Shown: positions 10,976 to 23,165, counted from the stretch's first letter. The stretch: DNA of 51,607 bases from Neolentinus lepideus HHB14362 ss-1 (GCA_001632425.1 KV425673.1:1-51607); one strand, 5' to 3'. Notes: generated by a model not told the origin, from the sequence alone. Translations and numbers: made by a program.

Positions 10976-13543
10976 TCAATCATTAAACACCGAAAACGGC
11001 CGATTCAACGGCGCACTCTCCATACTCGCATCGCTTCCCGCGCGTTCCCTCCCGGCATCCTTCATCGCTACATCGCCACCGTAATACCCAGTCACGTTAG
11101 GTGTGGGTATACGAAATGTCTCCTCTGGGGGCGGGATAGGATAAACTGGGCCTGTGGGTACGAACAGAGGGGGAAGGTGACCGTCGGGGGAGTGACCAAA
11201 TACAGATTGGGGTGGAGGGACCTGTTGCATTTGGATGTCCATAGGAAGGGGTTGGGGGGCATGTTCAGGGCTGAGGAGATCCGGTTGAAGTCGACCGCTT
11301 CCATTGGAAGTGCTTGATACCGAACCAGACTGAGATCATAACGGAATTAGTATTCCACCCTCTGACACTGAACGAGAACACTAACCGGCGGCTCAACGCT
11401 AATATTCGGGGGCGTCGAATCCGCCCGCCTCGCTCTCCTCCTGAACAACCAACCCAGGGGCGTGCGAGACGCAGTCCTATCGAGCGGGGTCTTTGTGGCG
11501 CCCCTATCCACCGGTGTCTTCGTCCATCCTCTAAGACTCTCCCCCGGTGTCCCCGGTCTTGGCGTGGTCGAAGGCATCGGCGGTTCCGCGTACATCGAAG
11601 GCGGCGGAGGATCTTCGTAACGATAAGGCGTGTGAGGACGCATCGGGCGTGGGCCGGAAGGGGACGATGAACGCCTCTACAGCCCGAACCATAAGCCCAA
11701 TCAACACATAGTATTCACAGATGGCAATTCACTCACATGCGTCGACTCGCTCCTCTTCCTCTCCCTTTCACTCCCCGGCGTATGACTCCTCCTCTCCCTC
11801 TCACTCCCCGCCTTCGACGTCTGTGACCTACTCCTACTGCCCGGCGCACTTAAAATCTCAAAATCCGATACGCGCGTTGACGTCCTTGACGCCGACCGCG
11901 GCGGCGAGTTGGGCGCCATCATATACTGCGTCTGCACCGGCGCCGAGCCAGACGGGTACGCGTAGTCCCGGGTGCGGGGCTGGTGCGTAGGTGCAGGAGG
12001 CATGTAGAATGAGTCGTCCTGGGGGATCAACGAGGGGAACGGCCGCGTGGACTGTGACCTCGGGGTCATCGTCACCACCCCACCCAGCTCGTGCGGGGCC
12101 GGCAGATGTATCCTCCTATCTCCCTCTCCGTCCAGCCTCTCGACTGACGGGACCCACCCGTCTGGTGGCGTCGCTGGGACATGGTACACCGAAATCGGGT
12201 GGATGACCTCCGGGGACCGAGGCAATCCAGCATCGGGTGCAGGAGATGGGTCGGCATGGTGCGGGGAGGGCATGCGGAGGGGCGTGGTTACGGTGGGGAC
12301 AGGAAGAGAAGGAGCATGCGGGGCGAGGTCGGGATCGTGATAGGGGGTGCGATTTGAGGTGCGACTATGAACAGTAAGACGGGCGAGAGGAGATCAGTAG
12401 CGAACAAAGCTTACGAAGGTCCTCGAGAAGGCCCAGGTCCTTTCGATGCTGCTCGACTCGCAGGCCTCGCCTGTACCGTAGGTTGTCGCGCAGGAGGACG
12501 TATCACCTCCTGCTCCCGCATCTCCTCACTCTCTTCCTCCTGTTCATCGGCATCCCTAACATCCCTTTCATCTCGATCATCCTGCCCATACACAACCATG
12601 TCATCATCCTCCCGACCCGCCAAATATCCTTCCCTCCTTCCGGCCGCGAACCCTCTCCTCAGCCCCTCTGCATACCCCTTCCTCCTCCCCTCCTCCCGAG
12701 CCATCTCCACCATCCGCTCCTCCTTGAACTTCCGTGCAATACTTCTCTGCCTCGCCGCCTCAGCCTCGGCATCCTTCCTCTCAGCCTCAACTTGGTTGAC
12801 TATCTCCTGCGCACGGAGGATTTCCCGCTGCGCTTGCTCGAGCTGTAATTTATACAGGCGCAGCTCCTCTCGGAGACGGGATGTCTCGGAGTCGGCCAGG
12901 CGTTTTGCGTCACTAAGTGTTTTTAGCTGCGTGAGAGCAGCGAGGGCACGCCGCTCGGCTTCGTTCGCGCGGACGGCCTCTTTTTCGAGTTGTTCGGAGG
13001 TGAAAGAGACAATGGAGTCGATTTTTCGGGCATCGCGCTCTTCGCGGGCTAGCAGCCGAGTAAGCAAACGGTTCGTAGAGTTGGAGAGGACGGGCGGGCG
13101 GTCGTGATCTCGGTCATGGTCTTGGGCATTTGAGAAGGGCGTACGTGTGCGCCGAGAAGAGGGCGGGCGAGGTGGTGGCGGAGGGAGGGGACGGTTCTCG
13201 CGAGAGCTAGAGGAGGGTGTCTGCGAGCGAGATTCGGAGTGGCAGCGGGTGTTGGCGAGATCATCGTGTATGTAATCCACTCTGTGTGAACAGGGACATC
13301 GTGTTGATATCAAATACAAAGAGACAAATAGACGTAGAGGCGAAGACTAACCCTGGACTCTGCACGCGCGCCGGGGACATAACTACCGGGCAAAGCTGAA
13401 GTGCAGCTGAAACCGAAACTCAGAGCGAAAAGGGATCCCCGCTGAGGCTGCCAGTGACCGGGAACAGAATTGACGCTGCCGCCAGAGGCCAGTCTGGGGA
13501 GGGCAGGGGCATAAAGAGCCTCGTGCAGCGGTGGTGATGCCAT
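10976..13543 (-). CDS. Proline-rich coiled-coil protein, about 764 aa
   Basis: Uncharacterised protein. Model: 13543-13387 (tentative junction), 13279-12415, 12364-11737, 11676-11386, 11329-10976. The last four junctions are GT..AG introns of about 48-60 bp and stay in frame. The N-terminus begins MASPPLHEALYAPALPRL. A Pro-rich, SSRENRPLPPPPPRPP linker is followed by a long, highly charged coiled coil (about residues 120-265, from LLTRLLAREERD to RRKGYAEGLRRGF). A Glu/Asp-rich patch comes next, and the C-terminal half is disordered and rich in Pro, Ser and Arg, with repeated TPLDRT/TPVDRG-like segments. No catalytic domain is visible. The first intron needs a GTAGTT donor to keep phase, so the extreme N-terminus is uncertain. 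A scaffold or cytoskeleton-linked role is possible but unproven. Confidence 0.7.
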
Positions 13544-14421
13544 ACATACGATCGAGGCTCTTTACTTAGCTGATGCCCGGTGTTTGTTGTTTGGCTTCTC
13601 GCACTACGTATGCAGATAGTGTGGCCTCCCGTCAGAGGCGTGGTCTGCACGTGTTGCGAGATTCCGGGGCGGCTATCGCAAGTGTCTGGCCAGATGTTAC
13701 TATTAGATCGGAAGTGTGTCAGGAATAGAGGGGACTGTCGAATACTGAGAGTAGAGAGCATGAGGTCAGGGCGCGGAGTCCTGTACAGGTGACCTGGGTG
13801 ACCGAGGACAAGGACGGAAACTATGAGCACTAGAAAGTGGCTATAGATACAACAAGGATACATTACGGTGAGAGTTATGGGGTCATATGGAAGCGCCAAA
13901 GTCGGCTTAATCAAGCCGGTGAGGTCAGCGGTGCCCATCGATAGCAGATGCACGCTCATATTTACGCAGCGTATTGCTTGGCTAGCGTAAGTTACAATGG
14001 GCTCCAAGATCCAGAACCCTAGAAGGTGACAGCGAGAGACGAAGCAGGTCGGGCATACAGAGAACAAAAACCGGCCACGATGTCAGCGCGAAATGAATTA
14101 GAACGGGCTTGCAGCTTCTTGAATAGCTTTCGGGCAGTCTATCAGAACGAAGTCACAAGGTCCATGTTGTCATGAAACGACAAGTCCGTGTAAAGTCCGT
14201 ATTCATAGAACAGGTCTCGAGCGTAATTGACGAACAGTTATTGCATGTGCCGCAAGACAGATACAGCGAGCTATCTTCAGAGTGAAGCTTGAGACAGCCG
14301 GATGCACGAACAGGCGTAGTACGAATATTGTGAACTATAGACGGAGGTTATGCGTGAGAAAACATATCTTCTCCCTCGATCGCGATAATTATGTAATCAA
14401 AATTTCCCCTCCTCCGCCACC
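13544..14421. other. Divergent promoter region
   Basis: About 880 bp between the coiled-coil gene (-) and RPF2 (+). A long minus-strand open stretch runs through it but has no ATG-led, spliceable coding pattern. Confidence 0.5.
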
Positions 14422-15631
14422 ATGTTGCGCACGGTGTAAGTCCCCTCTGCACACTTGCTAACTACTTCATTGAAATGTGTTTGTAATGTTTGCGATAGAA
14501 AGCCCAAAAATGCGCGATCAAAACGAGCGCAGGAAGCCCGTGAGCCAAAGGAGGTCGAGGGCCCGCGGACGGCGATATTCGTCAAGGGCACACACACTGG
14601 GGACGTTGTGAACAACGCTATGAAAGAGCTCGTGAGTTCCATCATCTATCCCATCACACGCACAATATAACATCCTCTGTGTTTTTAGATGGCCTTAAAA
14701 CGACCGGATGCCATCTCCTTCTCCAAAAAGAACCCTATCCACCCTTTCGAGGACGCTTCCTCCCTCGAGTTCTGGTCACAAAAAAACGACGCCTCTCTAT
14801 TTGTTATCGGCCAGAGCACGAAGAAGAGACCGAATGGCCTGGTGTTTGCGCGGATGTTTGATTACAAGGTGCTGGACATGTGCGAGGTAGGCGTGGAAGG
14901 ATTCAAGGGGATGAGCGAGTTCAAGGTGAGCTTTCCCCCACTCATGATTCTTTCATGATATGTGTTAATGCTCGTTCTAAATACATTCTGATTAGGGCCC
15001 CAAATCGACCCCAGGCCACGCTCCAGCCCTCCACTTCGCCTCCGACCTTTTCGACACCCATCCCCGCTTCATCCACCTCAAATCCCTCCTCCTCTCCTTC
15101 TTTTCCGGCACCACCGTCGACTCCCTCCACCTCCCAGGCCTCGAGCACGTCATCTCCATCTCCCTAAGCCCGACCCCCCCTTCCCTCACCTCATCCAGCG
15201 ACGACGACACACAGACCCTGCCCAAAGTCCACCTTCGCACGTACTACATTAAAACCACCCCATCCGGCACCCGCACGCCCGCCGTCTCGCTCCTCCCCAT
15301 GGGCCCGCACCTCGATCTCGCGCTCCGGCGGCACGTCCCTCCATCGTCTAACGCCCACCTCCTCACCCTCGCGATGAGGCGCCCGAAGCTCAAGAAAATG
15401 GACGCGGAGAAGGGCCTGGGCAAGCGGAAGAAGAACGTAGAGGTCGACGAGATGGGCGACGTGCGGGGACGGATACATTTGGGCAAGCAGGATCTGGCGG
15501 GGTTGAAGGGGAGGAGGGTGAAGGCGCTGAGAGGGGGACCGGAGAGCGAGGACAGTGGGGAGAGTGGGAACGAGGTGGAGAGCGAGGAAGAGTCGCCGAG
15601 GCAGAAGAAGAGGAGCAGGGGTGGGGACTGA
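14422..15631 (+). CDS. RPF2: Ribosome production factor 2 homolog (Brix domain), 339 aa
   Basis: Nucleolar assembly factor that, with Rrs1, recruits the 5S RNP (5S rRNA, uL18, uL5) to pre-60S particles. Exons 14422-14435, 14499-14631, 14689-14925, 14996-15631. The first coding exon is only 14 nt, and splicing gives MLRTVKPKNARSKRAQEARE, typical of the family. The Brix domain follows (about residues 25-255): GPRTAIFVKGTHTGDVV, MALKRPDAISFSKKNPIHPF, SLFVIGQSTKKRPNGLVFAR, then the G-P-K loop and the second Brix half ending in MGPHLDLALRRH. The C-terminus is Lys/Arg-rich then acidic (SEDSGESGNEVESEEESP), as expected for a nucleolar protein. The length matches yeast Rpf2 (about 344 aa). Identity is firm. 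Confidence 0.95.
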
Positions 15632-16043
15632 GCTCGAGACCGGTCACACTATTTGTATCATTATTGTTTCGTCTCCTTTACCATGCTATGCTCTATGGAG
15701 AGCCGATATTGCTCGCTTTCACCTAGCGTGCCTCAAAGTATGCGCAACTTCTACTCAGCGTCCAAGCCTACGATATCGCAGTAAGAAGAGTAAAGACAAG
15801 CACCTACGATGCGTGATAAGACCACCAACGCACACACAAACGAGCGGAGGACGCGAAAGATCGCTTAATAAATTAATAATGAACGTCACAGGGAACGATC
15901 GAGATGAGAAGAATGAGCGAAGCGAAATGAACGACTGAGCGAAAGAATGAATGAACACAACAGCGCAGCATAGCATGTATACCGCATAACCCGTCCTACC
16001 ATGCATATATCGGATCGCAGGCATATCTCCCCTACCTCAACAC
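15632..16043. other. Convergent intergenic spacer
   Basis: Between RPF2 (+) and the membrane-protein gene (-), 412 bp. It carries A-rich stretches that may serve 3'-end formation. No gene seen. Confidence 0.5.
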
Positions 16044-17453
16044 CTACACCTGCAAAAAATTACTCCTCGTCGAATCCGCATCCCTATGCTTCCCCCGCTT
16101 CCTACTACTCGGCACAATCAACGACCGCAAACTACTCAACGACGACATAGACTGGTTAAACCGAATCGGCGACAAAGCAGGCGCCTGCGGAGGGCCTACA
16201 CCAGCGTCAGCGTCAGCACTCCATCACCACTAACGCATCCGCATAACTACACCCACCTAGCTCGCTCATCGGGCTGCCCGGTTGGCTCAGCCCGCTCCAC
16301 GTCGCGGTCGTCGCCGACGCCTGCGAGTACGCCGAGCCTACCGTAATCGTGCTTGGCGCGGCATGGGGGTTCGGTGGCCGCGCGTACGGAGAATCGGGCG
16401 AGGAGTCGAGGAAGCGCACCTGCGACGCCGCGGGGCTCGCGAGCGGCGCAGAAGAGTACGTGTAGCTCGCGCCGCCCGCAGGGTAGGATTGGGAGGACCC
16501 GCGGGAGTGGGCGGCGGCGCCGGAGCGTGGGATGCGGCGGTTGATGAAGTAGAGGACGACGAGCATGAGTAGGGCGAGGCCCGCGATGGTGCCGAAGAGG
16601 ATGGCAAGGATTGAGGAGGTGGGGAGTTGCGAGGAGTGGGAGGTGGTGGGTTGGGGGAGGAAGCTGGGAAAATGAAGAGGAGGGGGCTGGTGAGTATCGA
16701 GGAGAGGTAGTGAGGAATGGATAATTGGATGGGTGGGCTTACGTCGGGCTGAAGCTCAGGGTTTGCAAGGGGGCGGAGGAGGGGCTGAGCCACGGCTGAG
16801 ATGTCGCTGTCGGTTGCGGCATAGTCACAGACCTATCCATATCATTACGCATTTCAACATACACTCGAAGCAATCAAAGAGGTAGAGAACGGGTTCGCAC
16901 AACTCTGCCCCGGGCATCGTCATTGTGATATAGTCCACGTCAAGCCACTGGTTGGTGCTGTTGTAGCGCACTATTAAGGAGACAAAGTGCGAACTCCCGG
17001 AGGACGTATTGGTATCAAAGACGTGTGCAAAGAGAGGCTGCTGGAAGGCGGTTGTGGCTGCGTAGGCCGAGTTACCCTGCAAGAGGGTGTCGTCGTAGAC
17101 AATGTCGTAATCCGCCTGGCATGGTCACGCAAAAGTCCAGGGAGGGTTAGTGGATAAGAGATACGATGTGGATGGAAATACGCGTACGTGTCCTGGGCCC
17201 TTCGAGCCGTAGATGTACACCGCAGAACCTATACGACACAAGCATCATACTTCAGTCTTCCGATATTGCGATGAATAGGGACTAGAACCGTACCGCCAAA
17301 CGTAATATTGAACGAAGCTCCATCGCTATCCGCGGCATGGTACGTCCCGCCCAAGAACGAGTGGAGGTCAGAGTCGGAGGGCGACTGGACGCTCCAGCCG
17401 GGTGCAGAGCTATAGCTGATGTCGGGGTTGGTGTCGTCAATGCTGTAGTTCAT
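16044..17453 (-). CDS. Single-pass membrane protein with extracellular beta-sandwich-like domain, about 354 aa
   Basis: Basidiomycete surface protein of unknown ligand. Exons: 17453-17294, 17228-17188, 17115-16901, 16832-16743, 16663-16257, 16195-16044; every junction is GT..AG and keeps phase. The N-terminal 130 residues (MNYSIDDTNPDISYS, GGTYHAADSDGASFNITF, SAVYIYGSKGPGHADYDIVY, WLDVDYITMT) form a predicted galactose-binding-like or concanavalin-like fold common in mushroom membrane proteins. A Thr/Pro/Ser-rich stalk follows, then one helix (SSILAILFGTIAGLALLMLV, then LYF) with INRRIPR as the cytoplasmic anchor. The tail is Ser/Pro-rich and ends SNFLQV after a 61-bp last intron. Reading through that intron would give an earlier stop at 16213. 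No signal peptide is seen at the chosen ATG, so an additional upstream exon may exist. Confidence 0.78.
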
Positions 17454-18154
17454 CTTAGATCACATCCACGAAGCCGCCCAACTCCTGGTTCAGATCTAGG
17501 TGAGACCAACCACAGAAAGGGGTTGGAGAGAAGAGGGTAAATGTAAAGTGTAATTCAAGAGCGAAAGGAGGCAAGGGGGCTGAAACCGATAGTGAGCCTG
17601 GAAGACATAGCACACGTCGACATTGACAGGGAATGTCAAGGATGCTTGATCATCTTGGAAGTAGCTGATTTTTTGGAGATGTATCACTGTTTGATAGCAC
17701 TGCGAGACTGATACTGTGCACCGGAACAGGATATGCCAGAGCCGGAAACCCTGCTATCCTGCAGCAGGACTCAACTGCTTGTGAGGTGTTCATGCCAGAG
17801 ACACCAGTCTGGCATGCGGAGCTAAAAGTATATTGAAAACCGCTACGCGGATAGCATAGCGAGGAAGAAGAAGCAAAGGCAAGAAGATAGACATTGTATT
17901 ATTGGATTCGATACATCTGCTTAGTCAGCAGAGATCTATCGCAATTACCGTTTCACTTGCTTTCAGACTTGCTCGTGTGAACCTCGAGCATAATCAACCT
18001 GGAATTACTGACTTTTCGACGTGTGTACAAGTTCAGGTTGCTGATTGGATCTGGACCGAAGGAGATCCGACGTAGTGCCAGCAAGATTCCAAGGTCGAAC
18101 CGACGCGAGCGCAGAACCACATCGCGAACAAGGAACGCAGGGCCACAGTCCAAA
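17454..18154. other. Divergent promoter region
   Basis: About 700 bp between the membrane-protein gene (-) and DBR1 (+). A missing signal-peptide exon of the membrane protein could lie in 17500-17690. Otherwise nothing recognised. Confidence 0.45.
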
Positions 18155-20087
18155 ATGAAGGTGCGTACTTTCCTTCAAAAAGTACCTTCGTCCTCAACTC
18201 CAAAGTGAAGTAAAGTTGACGAATCACCTGTCAGATAGCAGTTGAAGGCTGCTGTCATGGGGAGCTCGACAACATCTACGGAGAAATCTCTCGGCTTGAA
18301 CGGCAGAACAACTACAAGGTCGACCTGTTGCTCATCTGCGGCGACTTCCAAGCGATAAGGAATCATCGCGATTTGAAGTGTATGGCAGTCCCAGATAAAT
18401 ACAAGAGGCTGGGAGAGTTCCACAAGTGCGTCCTTTGCGTTCTTTGTCTGTGTGGCGCGGAAGAGAGATGAGCGGGTTCAGGCTAGCATACGACTCGATA
18501 ACACTGAAGTACAGATCTCTAGGTACTACACTGGGCAAAAAACTGCACCCGTCCTAACCATCTTCATCGGCGGGAACCATGAAGCCTCCAACTACCTCTG
18601 GGAACTGTACGCCCTCCTCGCCTTTCTTACACCTCTTCATCCTCTAACACCCCTTTTTCTATGCAGATATCACGGCGGCTGGGTCGCACCCAACATATAC
18701 TACCTTGGGCACGCAGGTTGCGTGCAAGTCAACGGCGTGCGCATCGCCGGAGCGTCAGGCATCTTCAAGCCACAAGACTATCGCCAAGGTCAGGTTCAGA
18801 GGGCTCGAGTATATCCAGAGAGTGCGAGTGCTGATGGACAGTGAACAGGTCACTGGGAAATGCTCCCGTACGACAAGTCTTCAATGCGGACTATCTACCA
18901 CGTCCGCGAGTTCGACGTCCGGCGTCTTTTCCTTGTGCGTATTCCTTCGAACGCAGTTATCCTAATCCCAAATACTCAGCGACCCTACGCGTTACATAGC
19001 TCTCATCCCCCGACATCTTCATCTCGCACGACTGGCCCACCTCCATTACGCGCCACGGAAATCAAGAGGATCTCCTCCACCGAAAACCGTTCTTCCGTGA
19101 GGACATCTACTCGGGCAAGCTTGGCAGCCCGCCTATGATGAGCCTGCTGATGGCGCTCAAGCCGAAGTGGTGGTTCGCGGCGCACCTTCACTGTCGGTTC
19201 GAGGCGCGTGTTGTTCATTCCGCAGGACAGGGAGAAGGTGTGAAGAAAGTAGAGAGGGTCGAGAATCCGGATGAGATTGTCATTGACGAAGATGAGGATG
19301 AAGTGGCTGGGGAAAGCGGGGAGGGGTTTGGAGAGGAGAAGAAGAAGGCGAGTGACAATCCAGACGAGATCACGCTCGACGATGAGGAAGAGGACGTTGT
19401 CGCGCCCCCGCGACCACCCGCAGTCACAAAATTCCTCGCATTGGACAAATGCCTACCAAAGCGACAATACCTCGAGGTGCGAAAACGCTCTGCTCTTACC
19501 TTGAGTCAGCAATTGTTTTGACTTCTTCACAGATCGTAGACATCGATGCCCCGATACCCGTGCAACCCGGCATAACCCCAAAACTCGCCTTTGACCCCGA
19601 ATGGCTCGCGATTACTCGTGCGTTGCAGCCGTGGTTCTCCACCTCCCAGCGCCAAACACCCTTCCCTGAGGAGGCACGGGCGAGGGAGATGGTCAAGAAG
19701 GAATTAGCGTGGGTGGAAAAGGAGGTTCTAGGGACTGAGAAGGGGAAGGAGGTGTGCGAGTGTCAGAGTTTCGTGGTGACGGCGCCGGGTCCGCAGCCAA
19801 AGGAGAACAAGAATCAGATGCGTGAGTGTCGTCTCTGCTTCTGGTTTTGTGCAGAACTCATTCGCGGAGCTGGTCTGCCTCTCATTGCAGCCCCATTCTA
19901 CCCTAACCCGCAGACGGACGCCTTCTGCTCCATGTTGGGCATCGAGAACAAGGTGAACGCTAGCGCCGGAGACGTTCCGTCGCCACAAGTGAACGCAGAC
20001 CTCACCGGATCAGCCACGGGACCCGCTCAATCCCAGTCGACCGCTGGATCAACTGCGGATCTTGCAAGCGCAGGCCATCAGTCATGA
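18155..20087 (+). CDS. DBR1: RNA lariat debranching enzyme, 483 aa
   Basis: Hydrolyses the 2'-5' bond of excised intron lariats so they can be degraded. Exons 18155-18160, 18235-18425, 18523-18606, 18667-18788, 18849-18934, 19000-19476, 19533-19821, 19891-20087; phases are consistent throughout. The first coding exon is just ATGAAG. The metallophosphoesterase core is complete: [14 protein letters not shown] with the family-typical Cys in the first metal motif, [52 protein letters not shown], and [13 protein letters not shown]. The lariat recognition region ([19 protein letters not shown]) is present. A charged insert ([14 protein letters not shown]) precedes the conserved [15 protein letters not shown] motif. 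The C-terminal domain ([11 protein letters not shown]) is followed by a Ser/Thr-rich tail. Length and motif order match fungal Dbr1. Confidence 0.96.
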
Positions 20088-20102
20088 GACTCCGTCGCTA
20101 TA

Positions 20103-20576
20103 TCAGCACGCCCCGGGTCGTGAGTCCTTCTTTGGCTTTATGAGTTCGCGTATCACGCTGATTAGACGCTCGTCGTCGTTCTTAGTGTGTTTCGGATATA
20201 GATTTATGGGCAACAGCGAGTAGCCTTCTTGCTGGTGCAGGTCTTGGTCACCCATTACCTCAGATATATGCGTGACATCGCGGGTCATCATTTTAGCATT
20301 CGGGGCCGCTATATTGGCCACGACCATCTTGCGTACGGTAATCTGTCGGTGCCGAATGGGTGCTCCCCCGCGATTTGATTGTGCCTGAATGTGTTGTTGT
20401 CGACGCCGTTTCTTGGGTGTATGTTTGCGAATGTGAATTGTGACTGGCTGCGAGACGAGACGAGGAATCTGATCCCGAGCGCGATGGGGCTTCTGATTGG
20501 ACGGTGAATGAGCTGCGATGTTTGAAGTAGTAAGTGTGCGAGAGAATTCCCCGTCGAATGTGCCTGGGCGTTTCAT
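20103..20576 (-). CDS. Uncharacterised ORF, 157 aa, doubtful
   Basis: ATG-led single-exon ORF just 15 bp beyond the DBR1 stop, on the opposite strand. It is basic in the middle (KHTPKKRRRQQH) with no recognised domain. It could be a real small gene or chance coding antisense to the DBR1 3' UTR. Another frame (20293-20694) is also open here, which weakens the case. Confidence 0.2.
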   Translation of the reverse strand: MKRPGTFDGEFSRTLTTSNIAAHSPSNQKPHRARDQIPRLVSQPVTIHIRKHTPKKRRRQQHIQAQSNRGGAPIRHRQITVRKMVVANIAAPNAKMMTRDVTHISEVMGDQDLHQQEGYSLLPINLYPKHTKNDDERLISVIRELIKPKKDSRPGAC

Positions 20577-21729
20577 CTGAGAAGAATGTCCTAGTGCGTA
20601 CGATCAGCGAGTGGGGACTCTGATACAGAATTCTTCCATGCGCAGGGTGTATATCAGAAATCGGTGTGGTGCGGTGTTTGTGGTAAAGTACCAAGGGCGC
20701 GGATATGGAGGTCAGGTTTGCTTAGAATACGCCATGCCCGAGATACCCTGAACTACTGATGTGTGTGATGGATCCGTCAGGCATACCGGATACCGGTAAT
20801 ATCATATTCGACTACATATCTTCTCGTCGGCCGAGGATGGTCAGCCTGTCATGCATGAGTACTAACAGTGATGGACGTGAATATTCGGATGAGGCGGGCA
20901 ATTCCGACATCGTCCGTGTGCCTTTCTTAGCAGGCTCGTAACCACCCTCGAGTCGTAGCACGATTGGGGCAAAATCTCGTTAGAGCTAACTCCAGCGACT
21001 GCGCTGGAGGTGGATGGTCACGAGCCTACTTTCTTAATATAACGAGGTGAGCGACGACTGCCTGAGATGATACCTAACACTCGTTAGTACTTAAAATGGT
21101 CACAACAGAGTGCTGTTTTGAGCCACTATACTGACCCGAGTGGTAGTCTATGTTGTCTTTGACTGGACGTCGAGTCTCAACGAATTCATGTCGACCTGAA
21201 CTGTCTTTATACGCCGACTCTCAAAGTCTCACCACGTCTCTAACGTTCTTGTCTAAGTATTACTCAGGTGAAAAAGACTTGCGCCGACACTAGTTGATTA
21301 TTATTCGTCAGGTCCTAGGCGCCTGAACGGACAACAAACTCGTACCCAACCCTACCCTTGCGCGATCTGCCTCCCAGTGCGGAAAATCCCTAACACCTCT
21401 ATCATCCGACTCGATAATCCGAATTGTTCGCCCAGCGGCCGTGCCTCCCCCGTCAAAGTCAAAACTCGACCCGCGGCAAACGACCGAGTACCTCCCGCGC
21501 GATCTCACAAATTTTTCCCTACCCCCAAGTCCAGAATGACGTACCGCTTCCTATATTCCTCGCGCCACAGATCATCAAGACATTCAGCCACCCCACAATC
21601 CACCCACGCCATCATCCGCTTTGTCGGTCTCCCGCCACAACAAATTCTAGTGCTCCTTGACCAGTTTGCGCCGCGGATATCAGATTCGAAGCTAGTGTCG
21701 GTATTTCCGAACGGCTTTGTGCCTCATTT
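20577..21729. other. Intergenic, entry into the repeat block
   Basis: No supported gene. From 21377 a frame stays open into the minisatellite, but its first 110 codons show no recognisable domain. Confidence 0.45.
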
Positions 21730-22760
21730 GGTGCTCCTTGTGCCGCTTCTAGCATTTCTCACCGTGCTTATACCACTCCTGGCGTTCCTCACTGTCCTTG
21801 TGCCGCTTCTGGCGTTCCTCGATCTGGTTATACAACTCCTAGCGTCTCGATGTTCCTGTACCACTCCTGGCTTTTCATATTTTGCCTGTAACACTCCCGG
21901 CATCTGCCGTGCCACCCTTGGCGTTTCTCGTCGCACTTCTGCCTCTCCTGGCGTCCTTCAATCTACAGGTACCACTTCTGGTGTTCCTCAATCTGCTTAT
22001 ACCACTATTGGCATTCCTGGATCAGTGTATACCACATCTGATGTTCCTCAATCTGCCTATACCACTACCCTCGCGTTTCTCGTTGTACTTGAGCCACTCC
22101 TGGCATCTCAATGTTCCTGTACCGCTCCCGGCGTTTCTCAATCTTTGTACTATCCTGGCATTCTCCGGTGTGCTTGTACCACTTCTGGTGTTCCTCGATC
22201 TCCTTGTACCACTCCTGGCGGCCACTCCTGACGCTTCTCGCTCATTTCTCAATCTGCTTACACCACTCCTGGTACTTCTCGTTGTACTTCTGCCTCTCCT
22301 GGTGTTCCTCAATCTTCTGATACCACTTCTGGCGTTCCTCAATCTACCTCTCCAGGCGTCTCAATCTGCTTGAGCCACTCCTGGCGCTTCTCTCTCGTTT
22401 CTCAATCTGCTTACACCAACCAGCTCCTGGAATTTCTCTTTGTACTTTTACCTCTCCTGGTGTTCCTCAATCTGCTCGTACTACTTCCGGCGTTTCTCAC
22501 CGTGCTTCTGCCTCTCTTGGAGTTTCTCAATCTGCTCGTACTACTTCCAGCGTTCCTCAATCTGCTGATACCACTTCTGGTGCTATTCAACCTGCCTATA
22601 CCACTCCTGGCGTTTCTTGTTGTACTTGTACCACTCTGGCATCTCAATGTTCCTGTACCACTCCCGGCGTCTCAATCTACCTATACCACTTCTTGCGTTT
22701 CTCATTGTACTCCTGCCTCTCCTGGCGTTCCTCAATCTGCTTATACCCCTCTTAAAATTT
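21730..22760. repeat. 30-bp minisatellite, roughly 34 degenerate units
   Basis: Tandem units close to TGCTTATACCACTCCTGGCG followed by TTCTCAATC. Most units are exactly 30 bp, with some 27-28 bp variants. Because 30 is divisible by three and the unit lacks stops, several frames on both strands stay open. In one plus frame the unit encodes a decapeptide like YTTPGVPQSA (Thr/Pro/Ser-rich, mucin-like); the others give PLLAFLNLLI and, on the minus strand, RNARSGIGRL. The short units shift the frame, so no single continuous protein spans the array. It is a repeat first. It may be a decayed mucin-like coding array. Confidence 0.85.
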
Positions 22761-22833
22761 CTGAGTGCGCATATAGGATCTATCCCCGCACCATACTCGG
22801 TGCCTGTCTCCTGGCTCGCTTCCAACACCGCCT

Positions 22834-23130
22834 GCACGAAAACTTCCAAAGGCCCGTTACGAAAATTTAAGCTCGCACTTGATATGTTGCATGTTGCATG
22901 GTGCCGGCCTCCATATCTCCGTGCCAGCAGCCCCGAGTGTCCTCCATCAAATTGTCCAGAGCACCCTCCATCCATCCCATCAAACAACGAAAACTTGCGC
23001 TCAGCCACAAAGGTCCAGGTGTCACTACGAAAATTTAAGCTCGCACTCGCACCTGATATCTTGCAATTTGCCAGCCTCCATATCTCCGAACGGCCATACC
23101 AGCAGCCCAGATCACCCTTCATACCATCAA
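22834..23130. repeat. Tandem duplication, about 168-bp period
   Basis: Two imperfect copies share ACGAAAATTTAAGCTCGCAC (22859-22878 and 23027-23046), then TGATAT.TTGCA, then CTCCATATCTCCG and CCAGCAGCCC in the same order. Just after it, short ACCATCAACCCAGA units repeat (about 23115-23165). Confidence 0.65.
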
Positions 23131-23165
23131 CCCAGATCACCCTCCGTACCATCAACCCAGAGTGC

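Noticed and set aside
13420..14067. 215-codon minus-strand open frame upstream of the coiled-coil gene
   Set aside because: It overlaps the first exon of that gene in another frame and shows no domain or splice support.
21377..22870. Long plus- and minus-strand ORFs through the minisatellite
   Set aside because: The 30-bp unit lacks stops and is a multiple of three, so open frames arise automatically; units of 27-28 bp break continuity.
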